The notes under the pieces were generated by a model that saw only the letters and a program-made list of their open reading frames with translations, did no database searches and was not told where the DNA came from. The translations under genes were made by a program, and so were the position numbers. From contig VAZV01000135.1 of assembly GCA_005884765.1 (NCBI GenBank), positions 1 to 64,000 of the forward strand: a stretch of 64,000 nucleotides of DNA. The letters are read 5' to 3'. Shown piece after piece: positions 11,934 through 21,951 of the stretch. How positions within the stretch are numbered: position 1 is the first letter of the stretch; every line of letters starts with the position of its first letter. The stretch is from Alphaproteobacteria bacterium. Its GTDB lineage: Bacteria; Pseudomonadota; Alphaproteobacteria; Rhizobiales; Xanthobacteraceae.

Positions 11934-12812
11934 ATGGCTTCACTGAAAGACATGCGGGTCCGCATCGCCTCCACCAAGGCGACGCAGAAGATCACCAAGG
12001 CGATGCAGATGGTTGCCGCGTCAAAGCTGCGCCGCGCGCAGTCGGCCGCTGAAGCCGCGCGGCCCTACGCCGAAAAGATGGACGCGGTGATTTCCAATAT
12101 CGCAACCGCAGCCGCGGGCTCACCCGGCGCGCCGGTGCTGCTCGCGGGCACCGGAAGGGATCAGGTGCATCTGCTTCTGGTCTGCACCGGCGAACGCGGC
12201 CTGTCCGGCGCGTTCAACTCCTCGATCGTGCGCCTGGCGCGCGAGCGGGCGCTGGCCCTGATGAACCAGGGCAAGCAGGTCAAGTTCTTCTGTGTCGGCC
12301 GCAAGGGCTACGATCAGCTCCGCCGTCTGTTCGAGAAGCAGATCGTCGAACACGTCGACCTGCGCGCGGTCCGCCAGCTCGGCTTCGTCAACGCCGAAGA
12401 CATCGCCAGGAAGGTGATCGCGCGCTTCGAAGCCGGTGAATTCGACGTCTGCACGCTGTTCTATTCCCGCTACAAGTCGGTGATCGCGCAGCTTCCGACC
12501 GCGCAGCAGATCATTCCGCTGGTGGTGGAAGCCCCTGGCGCCAAGGCCGGTGCTGCGACGTCATACGAATACGAGCCGGAAGAAGACGAGATCCTGGCCC
12601 GCCTGTTGCCGCGCAATCTCGCGGTCCAGATCTTCCGGGCGCTGCTGGAAAACAACGCTTCGTTCTATGGCGCCCAGATGACCGCGATGGACAACGCCAC
12701 GCGCAACGCTGGCGAAATGATCCGCAAGCAGACCCTGATCTACAACCGCACGCGCCAGGCGATGATCACCAAGGAGCTGATCGAGATCATCTCCGGCGCC
12801 GAAGCAGTCTGA
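11934..12812 (+). CDS. atpG: F1 ATP synthase subunit gamma
   Basis: This 292-aa rotor shaft of F1 has the conserved N-terminus [24 protein letters not shown] and the C-terminal helix [11 protein letters not shown]...[16 protein letters not shown]. An 89-base gap separates it from atpA and it is followed 10 bases later by the ohr-like gene. Length and motifs are normal. Confidence 0.96.
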   Translation: MASLKDMRVRIASTKATQKITKAMQMVAASKLRRAQSAAEAARPYAEKMDAVISNIATAAAGSPGAPVLLAGTGRDQVHLLLVCTGERGLSGAFNSSIVRLARERALALMNQGKQVKFFCVGRKGYDQLRRLFEKQIVEHVDLRAVRQLGFVNAEDIARKVIARFEAGEFDVCTLFYSRYKSVIAQLPTAQQIIPLVVEAPGAKAGAATSYEYEPEEDEILARLLPRNLAVQIFRALLENNASFYGAQMTAMDNATRNAGEMIRKQTLIYNRTRQAMITKELIEIISGAEAV

Positions 12813-12822
12813 GGAGAGCAAG

Positions 12823-13224
12823 ATGGCATATGTCACATCGGCTACCACAAAGGGCGGACGCAACGGCCGCTCCATGCTGGACAACGGCGCGCTGGCGCTA
12901 TCGATGGCGCTGCCAAAGGAATTGGGCGGCGCCGGCGACGGCCACAATCCCGAACAGCTGTTCGCACTCGGCTATTCCGCCTGTTTCGGTCAGGCCATCC
13001 TGGTCGTCGCCAAGAAGCACGGCATCGACGGTCAGGCCGCCAAGGTCACGGCCGACGTGACGCTCAACACCGATGGCGGCTTTTCGCTAGCGGTCGAATT
13101 GAAGGTCTCGGTTCCCGGTGCCGACAAGGCCAAGGTCCAGGCGCTGGTCGAAGAAGCTCACACGGTGTGCCCCTATTCCAAGGCCACCAAAGGCAACATC
13201 CCGGTCAAGCTGACCGTGGTCTAG
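12823..13224 (+). CDS. Ohr/OsmC-family organic hydroperoxide resistance protein inside the atp operon
   Basis: This 133-aa protein of the Ohr/OsmC thiol peroxidase family has GGRNGRSMLDNGALALSM, PKELGGAGDGHNPEQLFALGYSACF and VCPYSKATKGNIPV. The two redox-active cysteines are Cys54 and Cys116. Arg13 and Glu44 are in the usual positions. The family reduces organic hydroperoxides with lipoyl or thiol donors. GAGGAG lies just upstream of the ATG. It sits 10 bases after atpG and 49 bases before atpD on the same strand, so it is presumably co-transcribed. Ohr-type specificity rests on the two-Cys pattern and length. Confidence 0.9.
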   Translation: MAYVTSATTKGGRNGRSMLDNGALALSMALPKELGGAGDGHNPEQLFALGYSACFGQAILVVAKKHGIDGQAAKVTADVTLNTDGGFSLAVELKVSVPGADKAKVQALVEEAHTVCPYSKATKGNIPVKLTVV

Positions 13225-13273
13225 CGCATGACCTGATCATGCTCTTGAGTTCGGATCGAAGGAGATAGATTAG

Positions 13274-14701
<1,428 letters not shown>

Positions 14702-14838
14702 CTTTCATATCGTCGTTGCCGGGCTAAAGCGCGAAGCGCGTCTTCAAACTGAAATGTCCCGGCAATCCATCGATAGAAGGATTTTTTGATGGACCCGCGG
14801 GTCAAGCCTGCGGGTGACAAGGAAAAAGCGGAATACCC

Positions 14839-15246
14839 ATGGCTACCTTCCATTTCGATCTCGTCTCTCCCGAAAAGCTCGCCTTCTCCGGCGAGGTCGA
14901 TCAGGTCGACATTCCCGGCGTCGAAGGCGATTTCGGCGTGCTGGCGGGACATGCGCCGGTCGTAGCCGCCGTCCGGCCCGGGATCCTGACCGTGACCAAC
15001 GGCGGCACGCATCAAAAGATCATCGTGCTAGGCGGGCTTGCCGAAGTCTCCGAGAAGGGTTTGACCGTGCTTGCGGATGTCGCCACCTCGCTCGAGGAGC
15101 TGGACCGCGCCAAGTTCGCCGAGACGATCAGCGAGATGGAAGCCAAGCTGGCGGAAAAAGAAGGCTCCGAGCTCGACCACGCGATCGAGCGGCTCGATCA
15201 CTACAAGAACATCCAGCACCAGCTCAGCACGACCGCGATGCATTAA
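14839..15246 (+). CDS. atpC: F1 ATP synthase subunit epsilon
   Basis: This 135-aa protein starts [20 protein letters not shown], with the beta-sandwich motif [17 protein letters not shown] and [16 protein letters not shown], then a helical C-terminal tail. It couples rotation and regulates ATP hydrolysis. It lies 137 bases after atpD. The TAA stop at 15244-15246 is formed by the first bases of repeat copy 2, so the repeat abuts or contributes the end of the gene. Confidence 0.95.
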   Translation: MATFHFDLVSPEKLAFSGEVDQVDIPGVEGDFGVLAGHAPVVAAVRPGILTVTNGGTHQKIIVLGGLAEVSEKGLTVLADVATSLEELDRAKFAETISEMEAKLAEKEGSELDHAIERLDHYKNIQHQLSTTAMH

Positions 15247-15347
15247 AGCGTGATGACTTTTCTTCGAATCGTCATCCCGCTCTATGCTTTTGTCTGAGCA
15301 TGATCTTTTTCGGAAAACCGGTACCCACTTTTCCGGATCATGCTTTA
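15244..15347. repeat. 104-bp dispersed intergenic repeat, copy 2
   Basis: This is nearly identical to 6123-6226 over its full length and in the same orientation. It starts exactly at the atpC stop codon. Its second half can fold into a hairpin (GCATGATC...GGATCATGC) that may end or stabilise the atp transcript. Confidence 0.85.
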
Positions 15348-15417
15348 GGCGCATTGGCGCAACGGCCTTAACTTCCGTAGAGGTCGAGCAAATACAACGC
15401 TTCCGGCTGCGTTGCGA

Positions 15418-15930
15418 TCAAGCTCGCGCGAATCTCGCAAAACTCTCTGCCACCTTCCGATACACCTCGCGCCGAAACGGCACCACGAGATCTGGCACGC
15501 GGTCGAGCCGCTCCCATCGCCAGGTATCGAATTCGGCCGGCTGGCCGTTGCGCGGGGTCAGCGGATCGATTTCATCGTCGCAGCCCTCGAAGCGCAACGC
15601 GAACCATTTTTGCCGCTGGCCGCGGAATTTCGCCAGCCGATGGGAGGGCGGCACCGCGAGTGGCGGAAATTCATAGGTCAGCCAGTCGGTTTCGCCGAGA
15701 TAATCGGCGTTTGTCACCCCGGTTTCTTCCCAGAGCTCGCGCATCGCGGCTTCGTGCAAATCTTCGCCGGGATCGACGCCGCCTTGCGGCATCTGCCATT
15801 CGAGGCCCGGCAGGATGATTTCCGGCCCGTCGTCCCGAAAGCGCCGACCGATCAGCACAAGGCCCGCGCCGTTGAACAGCGCGATCCCGACATTGGGACG
15901 ATAGGGCTTGTTGTCGGCCGTTAGAGTCAC
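15418..15930 (-). CDS. Nudix hydrolase (RppH-like), second of a tandem pair
   Basis: This 170-aa protein has the complete Nudix box [17 protein letters not shown]...EETGV, plus [10 protein letters not shown] near the N-terminus and [11 protein letters not shown], both typical of RppH/NudH dinucleoside-polyphosphate or RNA 5'-pyrophosphohydrolases. The start is GTG 15930, whose GTGA overlaps the stop of the upstream Nudix gene, implying translational coupling. Much longer in-frame readings lie within the neighbouring gene and are not credible. The pair probably arose by duplication. Which paralogue acts on RNA is unknown. Confidence 0.88.
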   Translation of the reverse strand: MTLTADNKPYRPNVGIALFNGAGLVLIGRRFRDDGPEIILPGLEWQMPQGGVDPGEDLHEAAMRELWEETGVTNADYLGETDWLTYEFPPLAVPPSHRLAKFRGQRQKWFALRFEGCDDEIDPLTPRNGQPAEFDTWRWERLDRVPDLVVPFRREVYRKVAESFARFARA

Positions 15931-16430
15931 CTGCCCGCGAGCCCGGCAAATTCCTTCACTACGCGCTCGTAGACCGGGCGCTTGAATGGAACGATCAGTT
16001 CGGGGAGATTCTTCATCGGCTCCCAGCGCCAGCTGACGAACTCCGCCTTGTGCCCGCCGCCGGGGTTCGCGACATTGATTTCGGCATCCTTGCCGGTGAA
16101 GCGCAACGCAAACCATTTCTGCCGCTGGCCGCGGTAGCGGCCCTTCCAGGTGCGTCCCGCGACCGTGCGTGGAATGTCGTAGATCAACCAGTCCGCGACC
16201 TCGCCCAGTTTTTCGACCGAGCGGACGCTGGTTTCCTCGTAGAGCTCGCGCTTGGCGGCTTCCCAGGTGTCCTCACCCGGATCGACGCCGCCCTGCGGCA
16301 TCTGCCAGACATGGGATTCGTCGACGTGCTCGATGCCTCCGGCGCGCCGACCGATGAAGACCAGCCCGGCAGTGTTGATCAGCATCATGCCGACACATGT
16401 CCGGTAGGGCAGGTCTTCGTAGCGCGCCAT
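15927..16430 (-). CDS. rppH: RNA pyrophosphohydrolase-like Nudix hydrolase
   Basis: This 167-aa protein begins [19 protein letters not shown], has the Nudix box [17 protein letters not shown]...EETSV with all metal-binding Glu residues, and contains [11 protein letters not shown]. The length and N-terminus match RppH, which removes pyrophosphate from mRNA 5' ends to start decay. The downstream paralogue shares the same motifs. The symbol is assigned to this copy because it is closer to the canonical start and spacing. Confidence 0.88.
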   Translation of the reverse strand: MARYEDLPYRTCVGMMLINTAGLVFIGRRAGGIEHVDESHVWQMPQGGVDPGEDTWEAAKRELYEETSVRSVEKLGEVADWLIYDIPRTVAGRTWKGRYRGQRQKWFALRFTGKDAEINVANPGGGHKAEFVSWRWEPMKNLPELIVPFKRPVYERVVKEFAGLAGR

Positions 16431-16515
16431 TCCGTCAGAACCTCATTTGCCGCAGGGGTGGACGACCTTGAACACCCGAGCGGGCCCGAAATCGCGCCGA
16501 TCGCATATTTCCTTA

Positions 16516-16588
16516 GGCGTGACCTACCCGAAAACCGGTTCCCGCCCCGCTATCCAGTGCGGGCAGCCTTTTTCGGATCATGCCTCAG
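16516..16588. repeat. degenerate relative of the dispersed palindromic repeat
   Basis: The segment contains GAAAACCGGTTCCCGCCCC and TTTTTCGGATCATGCCTCA, resembling the second hairpin of the 104-bp repeats. An inserted GC-rich stretch interrupts it. It fills the gap between the deacetylase-like gene and rppH. Confidence 0.45.
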
Positions 16589-17793
16589 CCTGATTTTGAT
16601 TTCAGCATCACGGTTGTCAATGGCACAAGCATGATGCCATGGCCGTCCAGGGCCTTGATCCACGCGCCGATCCGCTCGATCGAGATCGGCAGCGCCGAGG
16701 CCGTTCCGACCGCGCTCCCGCGCTCCTTGGCGAGGCTCTCAAGCTTTGCCAGCGACCGATCGATTTCCGCAGAAGTCGGCATCGCGTCGATGGCGACATC
16801 AGCCTTGGCAAACGGCAGCGCTTGTCCTGCGGCGAGCGAGGGTGCGACGCTGCGCGGCGAGGCTCCGTCGTCAAAATAGCCGAGCCCCCGCTTGGCGGCC
16901 TCGCGGATGACCGGCTGCATCACTGCATCAGTGGCGACAAAGCGCGCACCCATGAAATTGGCGATCCCGGCATAGCCCTGGAATCGGCTGAGGTGCCAGT
17001 ACAAGCGGTCGAGATTCTGTTCAGGGCCGAGCGTCGCCAGCAGGGTTTGCGGCCCGGGATCGTTGTCGGGATAGTCGAACGGCTCCATCGGAATCTGCAG
17101 CAGAATCTCGTGGCGCTGCGCCCGCGCCCGCTCGGCCAGCTTGCCGGGGTCCGAGCCATAGGGCGTGAAGGCCAGCGTCACCGCCGGCGGCAATTTCATG
17201 ATGGCATCCGACGTCTTGGCTGCACCGACGCCGAGACCGCCGATGACGATCGCGACCACCGGCATTTTCGCGGCCTTGGCGCGATCGGCTTCGGCGGCGT
17301 AGACCGTGAACGGCTTGAGCCCGTCAGCGACCACCGGGATCATGCCATAGCGCGATTTTTCGAGCAGGCGCTGGTCGATGCCGACCATCAGGGCGGGCAG
17401 CGCGTCGGGGTCGGCCTTGCTGTCGGCGCCGTCGCTTCCGATCACCATTTCCTGGCGTTTGCCGCTGGAGCCATCGATGATGGTGACGGTCTTTGGCTCG
17501 CCGCCAGCGACCTGCTTGGCGGCCGGTTTCGCGCCATGATCGGCGAGGCTCGGAGACATCGCGGCGGGCTTCTGGTCGCCCTGGCCGTTCTGGTGGATCG
17601 CGATGTGCGCGATCGGCTCGCCGCCGAACGGATTGTCGCCAAAGACGGCAAAGCCGGCGAACGCCGCGAGGAACAGGCCGAACAGCAGGGCCAGCGCCTG
17701 CAGTGCCGTGAACGGCAGCCGGAACCGACGCTTGCCTTGCGCTGCCGTTTTCTGTCCGAGCGGGGCGCTCAGATCGTCGGCCGTCTCAGTCAT
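16585..17793 (-). CDS. divergent polysaccharide deacetylase family protein
   Basis: This is a protein of about 402 aa with a short cytoplasmic N-terminus, one transmembrane segment (FTALQALALLFGLFLAAFAGFAVFG), a Pro/Ala-rich linker, and a C-terminal domain. The domain contains VVAIVIGGLGVG, VTLAFTPYGSD, IPMEPFDYPDNDPGPQTLL and FMGARF. This is the YibQ-like divergent deacetylase pattern (DUF610 as I recall). The start giving MTETADDLSAP at 17793 is preferred over an upstream one. It is anchored in the inner membrane facing the periplasm. Being downstream of envC-ctpA suggests an envelope role. Confidence 0.85.
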   Translation of the reverse strand: MTETADDLSAPLGQKTAAQGKRRFRLPFTALQALALLFGLFLAAFAGFAVFGDNPFGGEPIAHIAIHQNGQGDQKPAAMSPSLADHGAKPAAKQVAGGEPKTVTIIDGSSGKRQEMVIGSDGADSKADPDALPALMVGIDQRLLEKSRYGMIPVVADGLKPFTVYAAEADRAKAAKMPVVAIVIGGLGVGAAKTSDAIMKLPPAVTLAFTPYGSDPGKLAERARAQRHEILLQIPMEPFDYPDNDPGPQTLLATLGPEQNLDRLYWHLSRFQGYAGIANFMGARFVATDAVMQPVIREAAKRGLGYFDDGASPRSVAPSLAAGQALPFAKADVAIDAMPTSAEIDRSLAKLESLAKERGSAVGTASALPISIERIGAWIKALDGHGIMLVPLTTVMLKSKSG

Positions 17794-17881
17794 GAACCTT
17801 TTTTCCGAATCAGCGCTGCCGACGATACCACGGCAGGGCAGGGCGGCGGACCCCGCCGGAAGCAATCCGGAGCCATCATGC

Positions 17882-17911
17882 AAAAAAGGCGGCCCGTGGG
17901 GCCGCCCTTTT
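17882..17911 (-). terminator. Rho-independent terminator after ctpA
   Basis: The stem GGGCGGCCC/GGGGCCGCC is flanked by T/A runs on both sides. On the minus strand it follows ctpA by about 25 bases and ends in a T tract; it may work in both directions. Confidence 0.85.
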
Positions 17912-17936
17912 CGAAAGCAGTTATCTCGCCGAGCGG

Positions 17937-19298
17937 TCAGTTCGCCGCCTTGTTGGCGGGCTTGTCGATCGCAGCCTTGTCGCGGGTGGCCGCCTCAGGC
18001 GCGGCGGCGCTGCCCTTGATGCCGTGGAGCAGATCATCGGCGAGCTTCAACGCCTTGTCGTCCTTGGCATCCGGCGGCACGTAGGATTGCGAGCCGGTCT
18101 TCTCGTCGCCCTCGGACTTCAGATGGCCGCGCAGCGAGGCCTCGCCCTTGGTGTCGGTGCGTGACTTCAGCTCGTCCGGCACATCCTGCAGCACCTCGAT
18201 ATCGGGCACGATGCCCTTGGCCTGGATCGACTTGCCCGACGGCGTGAAATAGCGGGCGGTGGTCAGCCGCAGCGCGCCGTTGCCGCTTCCGAGCGGAATG
18301 ATGGTTTGTACCGAGCCCTTGCCGAACGAGCGGGTGCCGACCAGCGTGGCACGCTTGTGATCCTGCAGCGCGCCGGCGACGATTTCGGACGCCGAGGCCG
18401 AGCCGCCATTGATCAGAACGATCACCGGTTTGCCTTTGGTCAGGTCGCCCGGATGGGCGGTGCGGCGCTGGGTTTCCTCGGCATTGCGGCCGCGGGTCGA
18501 GACGATCTCGCCGCGCTCGAGGAAGCTGTCGGAAACCGTGACCGCCTCTTCCAGGAGGCCGCCGGGATTGTTGCGCAGGTCGATGACGAATCCCTTCAGC
18601 TTGTCGCCGATCTGGTTTTGCAGGTTGGCGATTTCCTTCTTCAGGCCTTCGGTGGTCTGCTCGTTGAAGGTGGTGATGCGGATGTAGCCGATGTCATCGG
18701 TCTCGACATGGGCGCGCACCGAGCGGACGCGGATGTTGTCGCGCACCAGCGTGACGTCGATCGGATTGTCCTGGCCCTTGCGGATGATCTTGAGCCGGAT
18801 CTTGGTGTTGACCGGCCCGCGCATCTTCTCGACCGCCTGGTTCAGCGTGAGGCCCTGCACGGCTTCGTCGTCGAGATTGGTGATGATGTCGTTGGCCATG
18901 ATGCCGGCCTTTGATGCCGGCGTGTCGTCGATCGGCGAGACCACCTTGATCAGCCCGTCTTCCATCGTGACTTCGATGCCGAGCCCGCCGAACTCGCCGC
19001 GGGTCTGCACCTGCATGTCACGAAAACTCTTGGCATCCATGTAGCTTGAATGCGGATCGAGGCCGGCCAGCATGCCGGAGATCGCGGATTCGACGAGCTT
19101 TGAGTCGTCAGGCTTCTCGACATAGTCGCTGCGAACCCGCTCGAATACATCGCCGAACAGGTTGAGCTGGCGATAGGTATCGGAGGTGGCGGCTCGCGCG
19201 CTCGATCCCATCAGCACGGCGCGCGGCTGGGTCACGAACAGCGTCAACGCTGCGCCGGTGGCAGCGCTCAGGAGAATTACCGAAGTCTTGCGCATCAT
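17937..19298 (-). CDS. ctpA: carboxy-terminal processing protease, S41 family
   Basis: This 453-aa periplasmic serine protease has an N-terminal signal or anchor (TSVILLSAATGAALTLFVT), the S41 N-terminal region (GDVFERVRSDYVEKPDD, LDPHSSYMD), and a PDZ domain with GGLGIEVTMEDG. The protease core has RNNPGGLLEEAV, the catalytic Ser in NGGSASASEIVAGAL, and the Lys in RSFGKGSVQ. The ATG overlaps the stop of the upstream envC-like gene by four bases. CtpA-type enzymes trim lipoproteins and peptidoglycan hydrolases, which fits the neighbouring gene. The C-terminus is extended and Lys/Ala-rich. Confidence 0.93.
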   Translation of the reverse strand: MMRKTSVILLSAATGAALTLFVTQPRAVLMGSSARAATSDTYRQLNLFGDVFERVRSDYVEKPDDSKLVESAISGMLAGLDPHSSYMDAKSFRDMQVQTRGEFGGLGIEVTMEDGLIKVVSPIDDTPASKAGIMANDIITNLDDEAVQGLTLNQAVEKMRGPVNTKIRLKIIRKGQDNPIDVTLVRDNIRVRSVRAHVETDDIGYIRITTFNEQTTEGLKKEIANLQNQIGDKLKGFVIDLRNNPGGLLEEAVTVSDSFLERGEIVSTRGRNAEETQRRTAHPGDLTKGKPVIVLINGGSASASEIVAGALQDHKRATLVGTRSFGKGSVQTIIPLGSGNGALRLTTARYFTPSGKSIQAKGIVPDIEVLQDVPDELKSRTDTKGEASLRGHLKSEGDEKTGSQSYVPPDAKDDKALKLADDLLHGIKGSAAAPEAATRDKAAIDKPANKAAN

Positions 19299-20692
19299 CC
19301 GCGAACCTTTTCGCCTTCATTTGCGGCCCACCATGGGCCTGGATCGATTGGAGTGCCGTCCTTACGGAACTCGACATAGAGCACGGGCTGGCTCGCATTA
19401 GTCGCGAGAATGGAGGCGACCTGGGAGGTTGTCCCCATGGTGGCGACCGGCTCTCCCGTAAGTACAAACTGGCCAATGTTGACCGAAATGCGCTCCATCC
19501 CGGCGATCAGCACATGATACCCACCACCGGCGTTGAGGATCAAGAGTTGTCCATAGCTCCGGAACGGACCGGCGTAAACAACCCATCCGTCACACGGTGT
19601 TGTGACCTGTGCACCGGCCTTTGTCGCCAAAGAAATGCCTTTTTCTATGCCGCCAGCGCCATCGGAACCGCCAAATTCGCGAATCTTGCTGCCGTTAACC
19701 GGCAAAGCGAATAATCCCTTGGCCGAGGCGAATGCGATCGCCGGGCTTTTGCGGGCAGGATCCTTGAAGGCGGCCAGGTTGGGCTTGCCGTTGACGGCGG
19801 CGGGCGCCCCCTGCAGGTTCGCGGTTGCGGCGGCCTTCGCAGCGCTCTTCAGATCCTGCTCCATTTTGGCGATCAGGCCTTGCAGGCTGTCGACTTGCCG
19901 GGATAGCGCGATCGCGCGCGCACCTTCGGCTTCCATGTCCTTCTCGATCGCAGCCTGTTGCCGCTGCCGCTCCTCGACGAAAGCAGCGAGCCTCGCCTGG
20001 TCGTCCCTGAGCTTGTCGCGGTCGGCCGCAAGCCGGTCGTGCTCGGTTGCGATGGTCTTGCGCAATGCGAGAAGCTCGCCGAGATCTGTGGCGAGCTTGG
20101 CGGCGCGGGCCCGCAATTCGGGCACCACCGATCCGAGCAGCATCGCGGTACGCAGCGATTGCAGCGCGTCCTCGGGGCGGACCAGCAGCGCCGGCGGCGT
20201 GCGCCGGCCTGCGCGTTGCAGGGCCGCCAGCACCTCGACGATCTCCGAGCGCCGCGAATCGAGCGAGCCGCGGACCTGCGCTTCGCGCGAATCCAGCGTA
20301 CGTAGCCGCGCTTCGGCGTCGCCGATCCGCCCTTCAACGCCGCGCACTTGCGCCGCGACGTCGATCAATTGCGAATTAAGCTTAGCTCGGTCCTGGCCGA
20401 TCGCGGCGATGTCGGCCTTCAGCTTCTCGCGCGCCTCGGTCGCGCTCTTGGCTTGCGCGCGGGCCGCTTCAAGTTCCTGCTCGCGCTGCTTGATGGCGTC
20501 GGGAGCGGGCGCTGCAGCCTGCGATACGGGCGCCGCGGCCTGCGATGCGGGTGCCGTGGCCTGCGCCATCGCTGGCAAGCGGGCGGCTCCCGCAAAGCCT
20601 GCGGAGAGCAGGAGAGTGGCGAGCGGCACCGAAGAGAGCCTGCCGCGGCCGCTGGTGTCGGGGTACGAATGTCGGGTCCGCGCTAACAGCAT
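19295..20692 (-). CDS. EnvC-like murein hydrolase activator (coiled coil plus degenerate LytM/M23 domain)
   Basis: This 465-aa secreted protein has a signal region, an Ala/Pro-rich linker, a long coiled coil from about residue 67 to 280 (KQREQELEAARAQ, KLNSQLIDVAAQVRG), and a C-terminal LytM domain (KAGAQVTTPCDGWVVYAGPF, GGYHVLIAGM). The usual zinc ligands of the H-x-x-x-D motif read EKGIS, so the His and Asp are replaced. This matches EnvC-type proteins that activate amidases rather than cut peptidoglycan. It overlaps ctpA by four bases and lies 29 bases from rlmH. Confidence 0.88.
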   Translation of the reverse strand: MLLARTRHSYPDTSGRGRLSSVPLATLLLSAGFAGAARLPAMAQATAPASQAAAPVSQAAAPAPDAIKQREQELEAARAQAKSATEAREKLKADIAAIGQDRAKLNSQLIDVAAQVRGVEGRIGDAEARLRTLDSREAQVRGSLDSRRSEIVEVLAALQRAGRRTPPALLVRPEDALQSLRTAMLLGSVVPELRARAAKLATDLGELLALRKTIATEHDRLAADRDKLRDDQARLAAFVEERQRQQAAIEKDMEAEGARAIALSRQVDSLQGLIAKMEQDLKSAAKAAATANLQGAPAAVNGKPNLAAFKDPARKSPAIAFASAKGLFALPVNGSKIREFGGSDGAGGIEKGISLATKAGAQVTTPCDGWVVYAGPFRSYGQLLILNAGGGYHVLIAGMERISVNIGQFVLTGEPVATMGTTSQVASILATNASQPVLYVEFRKDGTPIDPGPWWAANEGEKVRG

Positions 20693-20721
20693 CGATCCGT
20701 GAGGTGCTCTCGTTAGCCGCG

Positions 20722-21204
20722 TCAGGTGCGGTGATAGGGATGGCCCGCCAAAATGGTCGCGGCCCGATAAAGCTGTTCCAGAAGCATGATGCGAACCATT
20801 TGGTGCGGCCAGGTCGCGGAGCCGAATGCGATGCGCAGTCTCGCCTTACGCCGCAATTCAGGCGAAAGTCCGTCCGCGCCGCCGATCAGGAAAACAGTGC
20901 TGCCGACGCCCTGATCCCGCCAACTGCCGAGATACCGGGAAAATACGGTGCTATCGATGTTCTCGCCGTGCTCGTCGAGCGCCACCAGCAACGACTTTTC
21001 CGGTATGGCGGCGGCGATCGCGCCAGCTTCCTCGGCCATTCGACTTGCCGTGTCGCGCGCGCGGCTTTCGGCAATTTCATGGATGTCGAGGCCGCGGAAG
21101 CCGAGCTTGCGGCCGATGTCGTCGAAGCGCTCGCGATAGCGATCGGCGAGCTCCCGCTCCGGACCCTGCTTCAGCCGGCCGACGGCAATGACGACAAGGC
21201 GCAT
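20722..21204 (-). CDS. rlmH: 23S rRNA pseudouridine-1915 N3-methyltransferase
   Basis: This is a 160-aa SPOUT methyltransferase. N-terminus MRLVVIAVGRLKQGPERELADRY, SAM-binding FLIGGADGLS, and C-terminal H-Q-M-V-R-I-M-L-L-E-Q-L-Y-R-A are diagnostic. RlmH modifies helix 69 of 23S rRNA. The internal ATG at 21204 is chosen over one 18 bases upstream because the domain begins there. Its first 58 codons are duplicated in the adjacent chimeric ORF. This copy is complete and presumably functional. Confidence 0.95.
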   Translation of the reverse strand: MRLVVIAVGRLKQGPERELADRYRERFDDIGRKLGFRGLDIHEIAESRARDTASRMAEEAGAIAAAIPEKSLLVALDEHGENIDSTVFSRYLGSWRDQGVGSTVFLIGGADGLSPELRRKARLRIAFGSATWPHQMVRIMLLEQLYRAATILAGHPYHRT

Positions 21205-21490
21205 TACGGCACTTTCCGGCAAAGCGGCATGCGTGCACGCGCAGCTCGCGACGCGCTCCCGCCGACTGGCATCGGCTCGCTATCTCAGATCGCCTTTGCC
21301 GCCGTCGGGGCTCGCGTCCACAATCGCTCGAGATTGTAGAACTCGCGCACCTCGGGTCTGAACACGTGCACGATCACATCGCCGGAATCGATCAGCACCC
21401 AGTCGCAATTGGGCAAACCCTCGACATGGATGCTCTTGATGCCGTTTTCCTTCAAGGCCTTCGTGACGTTTTCCGCGATCGCGCCGACGT
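21030..21490. repeat. 461-bp tandem duplication, copy A
   Basis: The unit contains the first 175 bases of rlmH, the 80-base rsfS-rlmH spacer and the last 206 bases of rsfS. It is followed head-to-tail by copy B. I see no mismatch in the stretches compared. The junction lies at 21490/21491, where rsfS sequence (GCGCCGACGT) meets rlmH sequence (CCTCGGCC). Confidence 0.92.
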
Positions 21491-21665
21491 CCTCGGCCAT
21501 TCGACTTGCCGTGTCGCGCGCGCGGCTTTCGGCAATTTCATGGATGTCGAGGCCGCGGAAGCCGAGCTTGCGGCCGATGTCGTCGAAGCGCTCGCGATAG
21601 CGATCGGCGAGCTCCCGCTCCGGACCCTGCTTCAGCCGGCCGACGGCAATGACGACAAGGCGCAT
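21285..21665 (-). CDS. chimeric RlmH N-terminus / RsfS C-terminus ORF created by tandem duplication
   Basis: This 126-aa in-frame fusion consists of RlmH residues 1-58, one junction residue (Asp), and the last 67 residues of RsfS starting VGAIAENVTK. It has the rlmH spacer and start region upstream, so it is likely translated. The RlmH SAM-binding and catalytic C-terminus is missing, so methylation is not expected. The RsfS part retains the DWVLIDSGDVIVHVF strand but lacks the N-terminal half. Intact rsfS and rlmH remain on either side. It is probably an accidental by-product, but it could bind ribosomal protein L14 weakly (inference). Confidence 0.8.
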   Translation of the reverse strand: MRLVVIAVGRLKQGPERELADRYRERFDDIGRKLGFRGLDIHEIAESRARDTASRMAEDVGAIAENVTKALKENGIKSIHVEGLPNCDWVLIDSGDVIVHVFRPEVREFYNLERLWTRAPTAAKAI

Positions 21666-21951
21666 TACGGCACTTTCCGGCAAAGCGGCATGCGTGCACG
21701 CGCAGCTCGCGACGCGCTCCCGCCGACTGGCATCGGCTCGCTATCTCAGATCGCCTTTGCCGCCGTCGGGGCTCGCGTCCACAATCGCTCGAGATTGTAG
21801 AACTCGCGCACCTCGGGTCTGAACACGTGCACGATCACATCGCCGGAATCGATCAGCACCCAGTCGCAATTGGGCAAACCCTCGACATGGATGCTCTTGA
21901 TGCCGTTTTCCTTCAAGGCCTTCGTGACGTTTTCCGCGATCGCGCCGACGT
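21491..21951. repeat. 461-bp tandem duplication, copy B
   Basis: This is the second unit of the tandem repeat, identical in the compared sequence to 21030-21490. It ends inside intact rsfS, where the original sequence continues with GCCGGTTGACC. Confidence 0.92.

Noticed and set aside
16639..18084. 481-codon plus-strand frame opposite the deacetylase-like gene
   Set aside because: Antisense of a gene with clear motifs, signal anchor and terminator; no promoter or domain of its own.
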